From assembly GCA_025201765.1 (NCBI GenBank), contig MU623531.1:1-50814 (forward strand): DNA of 50,814 bases, read 5' to 3'. The DNA is from Daldinia sp. FL1419. Its lineage: Eukaryota; Ascomycota; Sordariomycetes; Xylariales; Hypoxylaceae. Positions 21,839 to 31,805 of the stretch are shown one piece after another; the first letter of the stretch is position 1; the number at the start of each line of letters is the position of its first letter. Below the pieces are notes generated by a model that worked only from the letters and a program-made list of their open reading frames with translations, had not been told where the DNA came from and ran no database searches. Position numbers and translations under genes: made by a program.

Positions 21839-24335
21839 ATGGCATCAATCAACGAATATCATGTCTCCGCAAATATCGGCCCCAGTGCAGGACGGCCGCA
21901 ACAGCATCAGCGCTCCAAGTCTAGAGGCAATATACTCAAAACTTTCATTCATAGACGAAACAATTCAGATGGCTCCCCACTACCACCTTCCGATCTAATT
22001 CCACCCAACTATATTCCCGAATCATCCTCCTCTAGACAAGAGATTGCCGGGTTTCCAAACTTCTCTCGTCCAGCTGCCCTCGGCGAGATCCAGCAGAATC
22101 AAATTAGCATTGTTCCCCGATCACCAAACAAGTACGAGCCCATGAGCGTACCTTCGTCTCCGACTAAGAAGAGCTATAACACGGTTTCGGCAAAACCGAT
22201 GACTGCAAAGGAAGCGGAGAAACTAGCCAAACTAGCCAAGCAGAACGAAGGCAAACCTAAGAAAACTAAATCCGCCACGAACCTCGTCGGTTTCCTAAGC
22301 CGCCCAAAGAGTACGAAGAACCTACAAGCCACAGCCACAGAAGACGAAATACGATATAAGAAGAACAAGGAAAACCAACCTCCACAGACGCCTCAAAGAC
22401 CCCCGATCTATGCTCAATTCTCGAGCGGCGCGCTGGAGAAGCAGAGCGATCAGGACTGCGTGAAGAATCATAGCCTGGACGTCCCCAGCTACCCCTCTTC
22501 AAAGAGCAACGGATCAAGCACCCGGACCGGAAAAGAACGCCCTAAATCGTATCACGCGCCCTTCGTCCGGTCTCCCGATATGCGGAACAGCGGTGGTAGC
22601 GACAAGACCTCGCCGTCTAAGATCCAGCGCGGTCTCAGGCTGTTTACCAGTGGTTCCATATCGCAGAGTAGGCCCGATTCGTCCGGGCGGGTAGATCCTG
22701 TCCTCGACCCCAAGGATATCGATAAGCATCTCGAAGCCATGCTCGACCGACGAAATATTCCCGAGCACCAGAGGTACAAGATGCGCAATCTGGCAGATAC
22801 CATCAAGATGGAGTTTATACGACAGGATTGGGCTGAGAGCCGTGGCTTGCATAACGTCAGGCCTGAGAGTCATGGTAGCGACTCGAGCATCAGTGTCGCG
22901 CAGGCGAATGAGAATCGCAAGGCAAAGAAATCTCGGGGCCGAAGCTTTACATTGTCGCGCGGCAAGAAATCAGAGACGTCTTCTCCCAAGAAGCAGAAGG
23001 GCGAGGGTTCCATAGGACGGCACTTTCGCAGCAGGTCCACAGATAGCGTCGCCAGCGAGCGGCCTTGTTCCTCAGGGTCAGGCGCCGGTGGTGGCATTTT
23101 CTCTAAGGTAAAATCGCAGCAAGGACCTGTAGATTTCGTGGCCTATATGCGTAAGGTACAGAAGCCGGAATCAGTAGAAGTCGGCAAGTTGCACAAGCTG
23201 CGCTTATTATTGCGGAATGAGACAGTGGCCTGGACCGAGGAGTTCATACGACAGGGCGGGATGCAAGAGATAGTAGCGCTGCTGCATCGCATCATGGAGG
23301 TTGAGTGGAGGTATGTCCAAAACGGAACCGTTTTTTACTTTGGCTTAACAATCGTGCTAATTCTGATATAGAGAGGAACACGAAGACGCTCTTCTGCATG
23401 AAGTTCTCCTCTGCCTCAAGGCGTTATGCACCACAGCCCTCGCACTGCAGTACCTACACTCCATTCAAGCAACCCTATTCCCGGCCTTGCTGCATATGCT
23501 TTTCGACCCAGAGAAAAAGGGCCCCAGCGAGTTCACCACCCGTAATATTATCACGTCTGTTTTATTCACATACATACAATCCGCCGCGCCTTCTGACCGT
23601 CCCGTCCGCGCCAAGACCGTGCTCGGCCACCTACGCGACCCAGAGCCGAAGGAGGCAGAACGACCAATCGGCTTCGTACTAGAGATGCACCGAGAACGTC
23701 CTTACCGCGTATGGTGCAAGGAAGCCGTTAGTGTCACCAAGGAAGTATTCTGGATATTCCTACATCACCTCAATGTGGTTTACTTGCCCCAAGAAAAGGA
23801 GGCCAAAGAAAGGGCCGGGCCATCTGGAATCGATAGTGCTACTTACATGCAGACACATTTCCCACAGGAAAGGCCGCCGGTCCCTGCGGCCCCGTACGTC
23901 GGCGGTGTAGAATGGGACGCTACAAACTATCTCGCTTCGCATCTCGACTTGATGAACGCAATTATTGCCTGCACCCCTACAGCAGAAGAGCGCAATACTC
24001 TACGCGGCCTGTTTAACATCTCAGGCTGGGAGCGCTGCATGGGAGGAAGCTTGCGTCTCTGCAAGGAGAAATTCTATCCGGGCGTGCATGACGGGTTGCG
24101 GACTTGGGTCGCGGCTGCGGCCGAAGACGGCTGGGACGTGCGAGGCGTACGCTATGGGCCTCCTGCCGAGTCTAGGAGCCCGCGCAAGAACCAGGCGGGA
24201 GGCGGTGGGAATAAAGGTAAGAAAAAGGAGGAGGCGCCGCCACGGATCGACATGCCAAAGTTCAATCTTGGCTCGGACGCTGCACGTAGCGCGGCTACTC
24301 CCGCAGGAAGGTCAAGCGAGAACTGGCTCTCGTAA
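21839..24335 (+). CDS. Formin-type GBD/FH3 protein without FH1-FH2 (Rid1-like)
   Basis: Two exons (21839-23310, 23372-24335) with a 61-nt intron (GTATGT, CTAA branch, TAG) encode 811 residues. The first 280 residues are basic, Ser/Pro-rich and disordered. A formin GTPase-binding signature starts near residue 285 (DKHLEAMLDRRNIPEHQRYKM), followed by a basic insert and, from about residue 430, an armadillo-like GBD/FH3 region (LRNETVAWTEEFIRQGG, LLCLKALCTTALALQYL, VFWIFLHHLNVV). In Bni1/SepA formins this module binds Rho GTPases. Here the protein ends in a KK-rich tail with no proline-rich FH1 and no FH2, so it cannot nucleate actin by itself. Similar proteins are annotated in other fungi as Rid1-like GTPase-binding proteins, from memory. 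A scaffold reading Rho or Cdc42 at growth sites is the likely role. Confidence 0.88.
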
Positions 24336-24916
24336 CATCGAGAAAATAAAAATCTGGTTGCCGCGCTAGAGGCCAGCAGCAGCACCCGACGACCCTTGGA
24401 GTAACAGAATAGAGGGACGCCTCGTGCTGGATGTCATAGTGTTAATACATTGTCTTGGCTGGGAGTCTTACGCAAGAGCTGGATGGCGGTATTCATGTCA
24501 ATGTACTGTATTTGGAGTTTCTTCATTGGGTCTCGGGGGTGTTTATACGCGGGTGTTTTTTTTTTTCTGTTTCGTTGTCACGCCTCATGATATTGGGTTT
24601 CCATCTTTCCTCATCACTTGGTAATGAAGTCCGGTTGGACACAGCTATTCACACGCGGTACGCGGTAGATTGAATGATCATGACGCTTATGACTAAGGCA
24701 CAGCTCAATGAATCAAATGACTTTGGAGAAGCCTTGTCGTCTGTGCCGTGTTCTATGCTAAGTTGCCGCGACTCGTATGATCTCGTGCTTCCTTGCCGTT
24801 TACGTGGCTGACGCGCCTGTTAGCTGCTGGAGGAGGATCACGGATTTAGGTGGCCGAATCGGGTGTTTTAAGACCATCTAAGGGACCACTTCTCAAACAT
24901 AGGGGCGGTGAAGATT

Positions 24917-25703
24917 TTAGTATAGACATTCGAGCACGGCTGGGGAAATATGCCAGTCAACTGGAGATGCATAGGCCGCGTCGAGGACAGCCGAGACCTT
25001 GTGCCACTTGGAACCTAGACGATCCATACCTTTCAGAACAATCTTTAAACTATCCAACGCTCCAAAACCCACCGTTCTCCGTATTGTATATACCATAGCA
25101 AGGGCGAAGCAAGCGATAGCGGCACTCAAAATAGTCCGGAAAGCCAAGCTCAGCTAGTCTGTTAGTAATGGTAGCTTGAAACGACTCTCCGCCCGGGCTT
25201 GACCGCCATCGGCGACGTGCAAGACATAATCGTTTCGCTTCATCTAGTCTCAAAGTGGATATAGTAAGTTTACTGCTCTTAGCTGGACGTAAATTTTGCA
25301 TAACCACGTCGCGTGCTTCATCTGCCGGAGGACCCGACCCACGGTCAGCTTCGTAACGCTGGCTAATTAATGCCAAAGGCCTAGAAAGTCGATCTGCATC
25401 GGTTCGGGGTGTTCTACCAAGCTGCTACATCACATGGATATTCAGGTTGTGAAATGTGATATAATCCAGGCTGCAAGTATTAGCCGCCGTAGGGGCACAG
25501 CGAGAGATGTGATGGGAGATGATGTCGTTATCGCCTAGTTGAATCCTAATACGCCGAGGAAGTGTTCTAGACTTTGCGTTGTGTAATTTTAATGCTGTTC
25601 GACCAGCAAAGATCTTCAAGAATATCGTGCGTTCTATTCCGAGTGTATCTGCCGACTGGCGTGGTTTGAGCCGCCGTCGACAGGCTTCACGATAGGCCAA
25701 CAT
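24917..25703 (-). pseudogene. Probable broken gene, one stop and one frame change
   Basis: On the minus strand two open frames, 25703-25425 and 25376-25050, lie in the same reading frame, divided by one TAG codon at about 25422-25424 and a run of readable codons (QLGRTPRTDADRLSRPLA). Past about 25145 the readable sequence appears to move to another frame (24917-25147), which has a hydrophobic segment (AAIACFALAMVYT) followed by LDSLKIVLKGMDRLGSKWHK. That last segment recalls the helical C-terminal part of fungal Zn2Cys6 regulators, but I cannot name the family. A GTGAGT after PDPNF just upstream (about 25715) may be an old splice donor. The whole looks like a decayed gene; chance open frames remain possible. 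Confidence 0.35.
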
Positions 25704-26765
25704 AATTAAATGACACTCACGAAGTTTGGGTCAGGAAGAGATTGTCCAGGCCAGTGATCTGCAGTGCATACTAGCCCGGGCTGGAAGAGTAAAACTCGAT
25801 TCAACAGACCTTCACACGATATTGCCCTGCGAAGGATTTCACCCCGGAATCGCGGACGGAATCGAGACCAACAGTATCTAGATTTAATTAACGTAACGTA
25901 GCTCTCCGTATGTAATAGCAGTATCCCATCTGTCTTTGCCTGGTTGGCTCATAGTTGGAAGCGTCTAATAATGGTAGCGAGACGTTGCGTCAAGTGGCCG
26001 CTGTAAAATATGACATGTCTTTTTTTGATGCGGAGCCGCAGTTAGGGGCAAACCAATCAAGCAGCACACCGACAAGGAGAGGGTAGATCCTGCAGAATGA
26101 CAGTGCAATAGGGAAAAGGTATTGCTCCAGTAAAATGGTATTGAAAATATGCGAACCGGGGAATAGAAGGCTTTCCGAATATATCATGAGGGGCCTTATC
26201 CTGCCTTATGCAGTCTGGCGACTTTGACTTGACCCACTAATAGACAAGGCTCTTGTCCCCAGGTCCGCGAAGTGATGGCCTCTGCAGGAATATTTCCCAG
26301 GAATATTCGGCTTGGGTCAGTCCACCAGCTCCAATAGGCTCGGAGATATGGGCGTAACTCGGGAGGCTGGCCATGGACGCGGGACTCATAACCAATAATT
26401 TGTTATGCGAGGAACCATGTGTGTCAACAGAAGAGTTTTAAGCTCAAGACAGGTAGTTAACCGGTTGGCCGGCAGAGACCACGGAGAAGAAAAATGACAC
26501 TGGAAAATGGGCATGGGGAACCAATAGAAAAGAGGAACTAGAAACGAAGTAACGGAAGGCAAAACTAGAAGATCCTAGATCAACCTCAAAATGTCAATGT
26601 CATGATCCTAGGCTTGCTTTTCTAGGGTAGCTTTCTTTCTCTTTCTTTCTGTCTCTTCAACCTTGAAAGATGCCCAAAGTAGATAGACAACCTTGAAGAT
26701 CATGATAAGGAACGAGAAGCTCGTGATGACGACGATCGGATTCCAAGAATTCCAATATCGTCACC

Positions 26766-26792
26766 GTCGTCACAGTCGTCACAGTCGTCACA
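26766..26792. repeat. 9-bp minisatellite, three GTCGTCACA units
   Basis: Three perfect tandem copies of GTCGTCACA in non-coding DNA, followed by a partial unit. See also the 9-bp repeats at 27933 and 28405 in the same interval. Confidence 0.9.
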
Positions 26793-27932
26793 CATTACTG
26801 GTATGTGCATTGAAACCAACCCAACCCAACCCAATCCAGAATTGGTGACCGGCGTAGGTGAAGCATGAGAGTAAAATGAGGAGTTTTATCTGTTTGAAGC
26901 CTCGGGTCTCGGGTTTGACGGTATTAGTCCGGGACCCTGTTCGTTCACGATGCAACTTGCGTAAGGATCATTCCCCTCCACACACATACATACATACATT
27001 CATACACTACGTGTATACGTGTATAGTAGGCTATTCTCATAGATGCGTGTAAGAACTAGTCATATCGTGTCAGGTTGCTAGATGCGTAAAACGGTTGGGA
27101 GGATGTCTAATAAAACCCGGGGAGCTGAATAATAAGAACTTTGCGGGAGTTACAAATAAACCCCAAAGTAAAGAGAGTAAAATCGCCTCCTGGCTTAGGT
27201 ACTAGTTCTGGTAGTAGCTTCTTATTTAGTACCTAGTTCTAACCCATACCATCTAGAGATAGTTAGTCTGGCAGAATCATGTCAAAATAGATGTCTTATG
27301 GGTTGAACATGGAACCCACTTACTTATCCACCAAATTTGTTTGGAATATCTTTTAAAACTTGAGAATAATTATCAAAATAAAGTTGAAGCTTCTTCTCAT
27401 ATTACAATAAATTTTTTAAAATTTTTTTTTCTTTATAATTGAGGTTATTGTTGTAAATTTTGCTATGGTATAAATTTTCGTGTTAGTGCATCTATTCTAA
27501 CGGCATTCTGTCTAGGTAGCTAGTTACGTAATCACTTAGTTCTTGCCGGGTTGTATCCGATCTCCCCTGATAGGTCTGAAACTATTTGCTTTCCCTCTAG
27601 GTACCTGTTATTGGAAATACTATTTTTTACTAATGTACCATAATCTATTTTATACATAGTAAGAGATAGCACAAGATGTTAGGTAGTTGACATAGAGATA
27701 TACGCGCACTTACGATAGATACATAGAATATAGTCGGTCAGATCAAGGTCTTGATGATATGAACGCCTATATTGTTACTTCTTTTTTTTTGCCTGCCTAT
27801 GTATTGTACACTACCTATAACTAGTATATTGAGGCATGTGAAAGACCATGTTGGGTGTTGGAGCCCTTTGGAACCAATGATAGAAAACGGAATCCATTGA
27901 ATATATTCTTATAGACGTTCATACGTCGATAC

Positions 27933-27968
27933 CGTCCCATACGTCCCATACGTCCCATACGTCCCATA
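27933..27968. repeat. 9-bp minisatellite, four CGTCCCATA units
   Basis: Four perfect tandem copies of CGTCCCATA, preceded by a related word (CATACGTCGATAC). The array lies in non-coding DNA without an open frame across it. Confidence 0.9.
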
Positions 27969-28404
27969 TGCTCATGCCGTCACTTACTTTTCTAGCTTAC
28001 CCCTCTTACGCAAACTTTGTGTTACCGTAATTAATCAATCTTATCAAATGCTGGTACATACTTCTGCACCTGCAATTAGCTGTCGATCTACGTACCCAAA
28101 GTTCAAATCTACATCGTCACCACCTGCTATTCTAAGTTAGTGAGTTCCATTCTTAGCTCCTTGCCTAAGGGTTTTTTCGACCATACCTTGGCAGTGGCTT
28201 GGCAGGCATATTCAACCCTATCCATCCCTGGTCTAGAGCCTTTTTTTTCCACTGCCTACAGTAGGTACCTTTTCGCCTGCCTTACCTAGCCGTACCATAC
28301 ACGCATTCCCTACCACACTCATCCCTCTTCGTCATCACACTGCGCACTGCACTGCGCAACTGCGCTTCTCTATCGTGAATCGAGAACATAGCTCCCCCTG
28401 GTCG

Positions 28405-28431
28405 ACATATCGAACATATCGAACATATCGA
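28405..28431. repeat. 9-bp minisatellite, three ACATATCGA units
   Basis: Three perfect tandem copies of ACATATCGA followed by a shortened unit (CATATC). It is the third array of 9-bp period in this interval, with a different unit sequence. Confidence 0.9.
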
Positions 28432-29390
28432 CATATCAAAAAGTAAATCTTCGGGGTTTCAAGTTAACTTCGGCATTTCCCACGGGGGACTGGACCACCT
28501 TGGACCCTTGGCTTTGACCTAAGCGTCGCAAAAGTATTCCGTACATAGCATAGCACCTTAAAACCTACCTAAACCTACACCTAGAGTGCAACCTAGGCCT
28601 GGTATAGGCCATCGAACGGGTAACCCGGTTTGCACCTTGCAGCTGAAGTTCGAGGAATTCTCCCCATTGCCCCAATTGCTCCGCCGTTTATTCAATATCA
28701 ATCTCGCCGCCCACACTAAAAGGCTACACACACTACTAAGGAGCAACTCCACATCTGCGAGACCTTGCCAGTCCTTGCAGTTCCTCCTTGTATTGTACCT
28801 ACCTAAGTATAGCGCCCCTGTCTGCTACCTGTCCCTGCTGTCCTGCCTGTCAGGCGTGTGCCGTTCTGGTTCCAGTTCCGGCAGGGCAAGCTCCAGCGGG
28901 CTACCGTGTTAGTTGGCCCACATTTACCAATATCAACATCTCCATCAAACTTCCTGCAAATCGTGCCGGTCCGAGACCAATCTGCCTGCCAGCCAGCCAG
29001 CCCAGCAGACAGAGCCCACCGAGCCAGTTCCTGACGCCAGAATCGTTGGAACCCTGCCCGTTTTCGTTGTGCCGACGAATCCCAGGAGTTCGGTTGGTGC
29101 CCATACTAGGACTTTGTGCGCAGGACCCGAAAGCTGACCACCTTCAAATTTGCCCAAAATGTCAATAAAGTATGTATGAGCCTCTTCTTACCTATGTAAT
29201 AATTGTAATTCCCGTCGACCTGAGCCCCAACTAGCCCTCAAGCCCTCCCCCTTCCCTGCTCCCCCCATCCACGACTTTTCCACGACTTTTAGGATGTGAT
29301 ATCCATCTCTATTCTCCCTGAGAGCATTGCTCTTCCTTCCCGCGGACCAATTTACATCGTCCGTCTCGTCTCGTCTACCTCATCGTCATA

Positions 29391-30227
29391 ATGGATTACG
29401 GGCTTCACGACCAGCATGCGTCATACATTCTTAGTCAAAGTAGCCGGGGTGAGGAGGACACTAACTTAGAAGCCAGCTGGGTTATGCTATCCCGGGCCGG
29501 GGAGATAGAGCCGCTGCCGCACGAGACTATTCTACATAGGACAAGAGGACGGATAGCCCTTAGCATAACCGCCCCGAATCAACCAGCCGGCGTCCCCCCT
29601 CTCAATATTAAGAGTGAGAGCGGAACGGCATACATAACGAATCAAAGAGTAAGTCGTAATCCCGCGCGCTGGGGCATACGAATTGAACGTTAAATTAACG
29701 TGAGACCTTAGTTAATCTACCTGCCTTCCAAGCCCACAGACCAGTTCAAATCCTTCTCATCCAAAATACTAGGGTGCCAGGACGGTCGTATGTGCTCGTC
29801 ATGGATCGGGCCTTGGTACTGGGAGGCCAATGTACGCCCCGTCCCTGATGGTAATATCCCGCCGGAATTTCCGAGAGTCAACGTGAAATTAACGTTCAAG
29901 GATGGCGGCTCCAGCGAATTTGAGTCTAAATTCGTTGAACTAAAAGCGCGTCTACACCATGCGGCACAGATAGCGGAGGAGTCAGGTCAGAGCAATTGGG
30001 CTCAAACCGTCCACGACGAGCAACTGCCAGAATATAGCGGCCCTCAGGGTAGTGGTAACCCTAATCAAGCAACCGAGGTAGCTCGACGAGCGGACGAAGC
30101 AGCCCGGGAACAGCAGGCCCACCAGCAAACTCCAGATGAGCCCCCACCAAACTACGACGAGGCTCAGGCACAGGCGGTCAACATGCGCTTCGACGAACGT
30201 ATGCGGGAAGAAGCAGAAAGACAATGA
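29391..30227 (+). CDS. WBP2-like GRAM protein with PPxY motif (UPF0664 type)
   Basis: Two exons (29391-29648, 29712-30227) with a 63-nt intron (GTAAGT to CCTTAG) encode 257 residues. The join gives YITNQRLIYLPSKPTDQFKSFS, the core of the GRAM-like domain of WW-domain-binding protein 2 and of the fission-yeast UPF0664 stress-induced protein. The domain continues through WYWEANVRP and VNVKLTFKDGGSSEFESKF to about residue 150. The acidic, Gln-rich tail holds LPEY near residue 191 and PPPNY near 230, both matching the L/PPxY ligand of WW domains such as those of Rsp5-type ubiquitin ligases. An adaptor or transcription co-factor role follows from the family; none is proven here. The gene stands alone. 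Confidence 0.88.
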
Positions 30228-31058
30228 CAACATGCTTGGCATAACTAGTTGTCCTGGGGCTTTCGTTTGCTGTCGATGAATTCGATTGCTTAGAGGCTTC
30301 TAATAGAGGGTCACTTATCCAAGTCAATACGACGAGAATGTGATGCTCACGCCGATAAAGACGTGACTTTCGGTGTGTTGTTGTGGCCGTTCTCCGCGTG
30401 GTTGCATGTTAATATCACATTGAATCCTATCCCGTTGGTGCATTCGTATCCTATGTTATCACGAAGCCGATCTTGTGTGGGAACACAAGAGAGAAAGGAG
30501 TTGATACTTATGTCCGGAGCCACGCAGGTATAAGATAACGTTTCGGCGTCCCCGACACACTAAAGGATATGACTGTAGCTTATGCGCAGTACTTTTTCCC
30601 TCCTGAAGAGGTTTTTAACAATTGGTGGTTTCTACATGAAGTAGCCCCTATACATATAACTCGGTATTTAAGAGATAACAGCACATAAAAACTACATTAC
30701 TTCGTGCACATGTAGATAGATACAAGTTAGGGTATATATATATATACGATATCAACATCAAATACCTTAAATGAATGCAAAACGGTGAAATGCAAATATT
30801 TCTATAGCTTATTTCGTTGCCTGCACGTTATATTTAATTGGTGTATATCGGTACGTACCTCCGGCTTGGGGGCACCGATTGATCGGTCGAGCATCACGTG
30901 ATAAAAACTGTAAGTAGTAGCCAATCAAAATGCCTCAATTGGAGATGCTCTATTTTTCTCAGTTGTCAACGTTCCTTGGAGACTGCATTTCATCATCAAC
31001 CCACGTTCATCCCCGAGAAAAAAGGCATTGCAACTGCCCGACAACCGTTTCGAGCAAA
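30228..31058. other. WBP2-like 3' region and QCR6 promoter
   Basis: No gene is seen. TA repeats occur at 30734-30745. The last 200 bases contain the QCR6 promoter sites listed separately. Confidence 0.5.
30894..30927 (+). promoter_or_regulatory. QCR6 promoter: TCACGTGA and CCAATCA
   Basis: A perfect TCACGTGA palindrome lies at 30894-30901, and CCAATCA at 30921-30927, some 130-165 bases before the QCR6 start. The first matches the Cbf1/bHLH site, the second the CCAAT box bound by the HAP2/3/5 complex, which controls respiratory genes in fungi. A further CCAAT in reverse orientation lies at 30837-30841. Binding is inferred from the motif and the gene, not shown. Confidence 0.55.
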
Positions 31059-31805
31059 ATGGGTATTCGGGACACTATCGCCGACCTCGTCGAGGCGGTT
31101 AAGCCATGGACCACCGCCGAAGCCGAAGCTCCAGCTGAGGTATGAATTTTCCCCGTCGATAAAGCTCCAAACCGGGATTCTACCGGCTTCCACGAGCACT
31201 TGGTGCCGACGTCGTTGCGACTTCGGGATTTGCATGTATGCTTTCGCCTGTAAGATGCAGTAACTGATAGCGCCATAGGAACCCCAAGAGGAGGAGCAGC
31301 CTGAGGAGGAGGAGGAGGAGGAAGAAGAGGAAGAAGAAGACGACGATGAGCCCAAGGACCCCAAGGAACAACTAGAAGAAGGTTCGTCGCGCCTCACCGT
31401 TACCAACGCACGCAATTTCTCGTACTCGAGGCAGACCTTTAATGTGCTAGCGTTATCGTCCCAAATATGCTAGTCGCACGATGTAATCGATATTTGCTGA
31501 CGGTCATATGTACAGAATGCAAGAACTCTAAGCAGTGCGCACCAGCCAAGCACCACTTCGACGAATGTGTCGAGCGTGTAACAAGTGCCTCGGATAATGG
31601 AGAGGCCAACGAGGACTGCGTTGAAGAATGTAAGATCTACCCTCCGGACCGGCCCCGCGTTGTCATTGCACCCAAACTATATTTCAAACCACCCTATACC
31701 TCGGTTCTATACACAAACGAACTAACATAAATCTACTCAGTCTTCCACCTCGCACACTGCGCCAGCCAATGCGCCGCCCCTAAGCTCTGGTCCATCCTCA
31801 AATAA
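31059..31805 (+). CDS. QCR6: Ubiquinol-cytochrome c reductase hinge protein (complex III subunit 6)
   Basis: Four small exons (31059-31139, 31279-31381, 31516-31629, 31741-31805) encode 120 residues; the introns are 139, 134 and 111 nt. The product starts with MGIRDTIADLVEAVKPW, has an acidic run of Glu and Asp at about residues 33-52, and then the UQCRH core. Two CX9C pairs (CAPAKHHFDEC and CVEEFFHLAHC) form the helical hairpin held by disulfides. It ends in CAAPKLWSILK. The acidic hinge lies in the intermembrane space of mitochondria, where it helps cytochrome c dock on cytochrome c1. Introns make up more than half of the gene, which hides it from simple open-frame scans. All three joins are in frame. 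Confidence 0.95.

Larger units (their letters stand above)
24336..29390. other. Gene-poor 5-kb interval with minisatellites
   Basis: I find no intact gene across 5 kb. A probable broken gene lies on the minus strand at 24917-25703 and is listed separately. From 26600 the DNA holds simple repeats: CTTT units near 26636-26655, three 9-bp-unit minisatellites (26766, 27933, 28405), CATA repeats near 26983-27005, and AAC/CCAACC runs at 26817-26838. Positions 27350-27440 are AT-rich. The C/T-rich part from 28550 to 29390 probably includes the leader of the WBP2-like gene. Confidence 0.55.

Noticed and set aside
28586..29168. Open frames with Cys/Pro-rich products before the WBP2-like gene
   Set aside because: They translate CCTG/GCCAG repeats of the leader; frames on both strands look alike.
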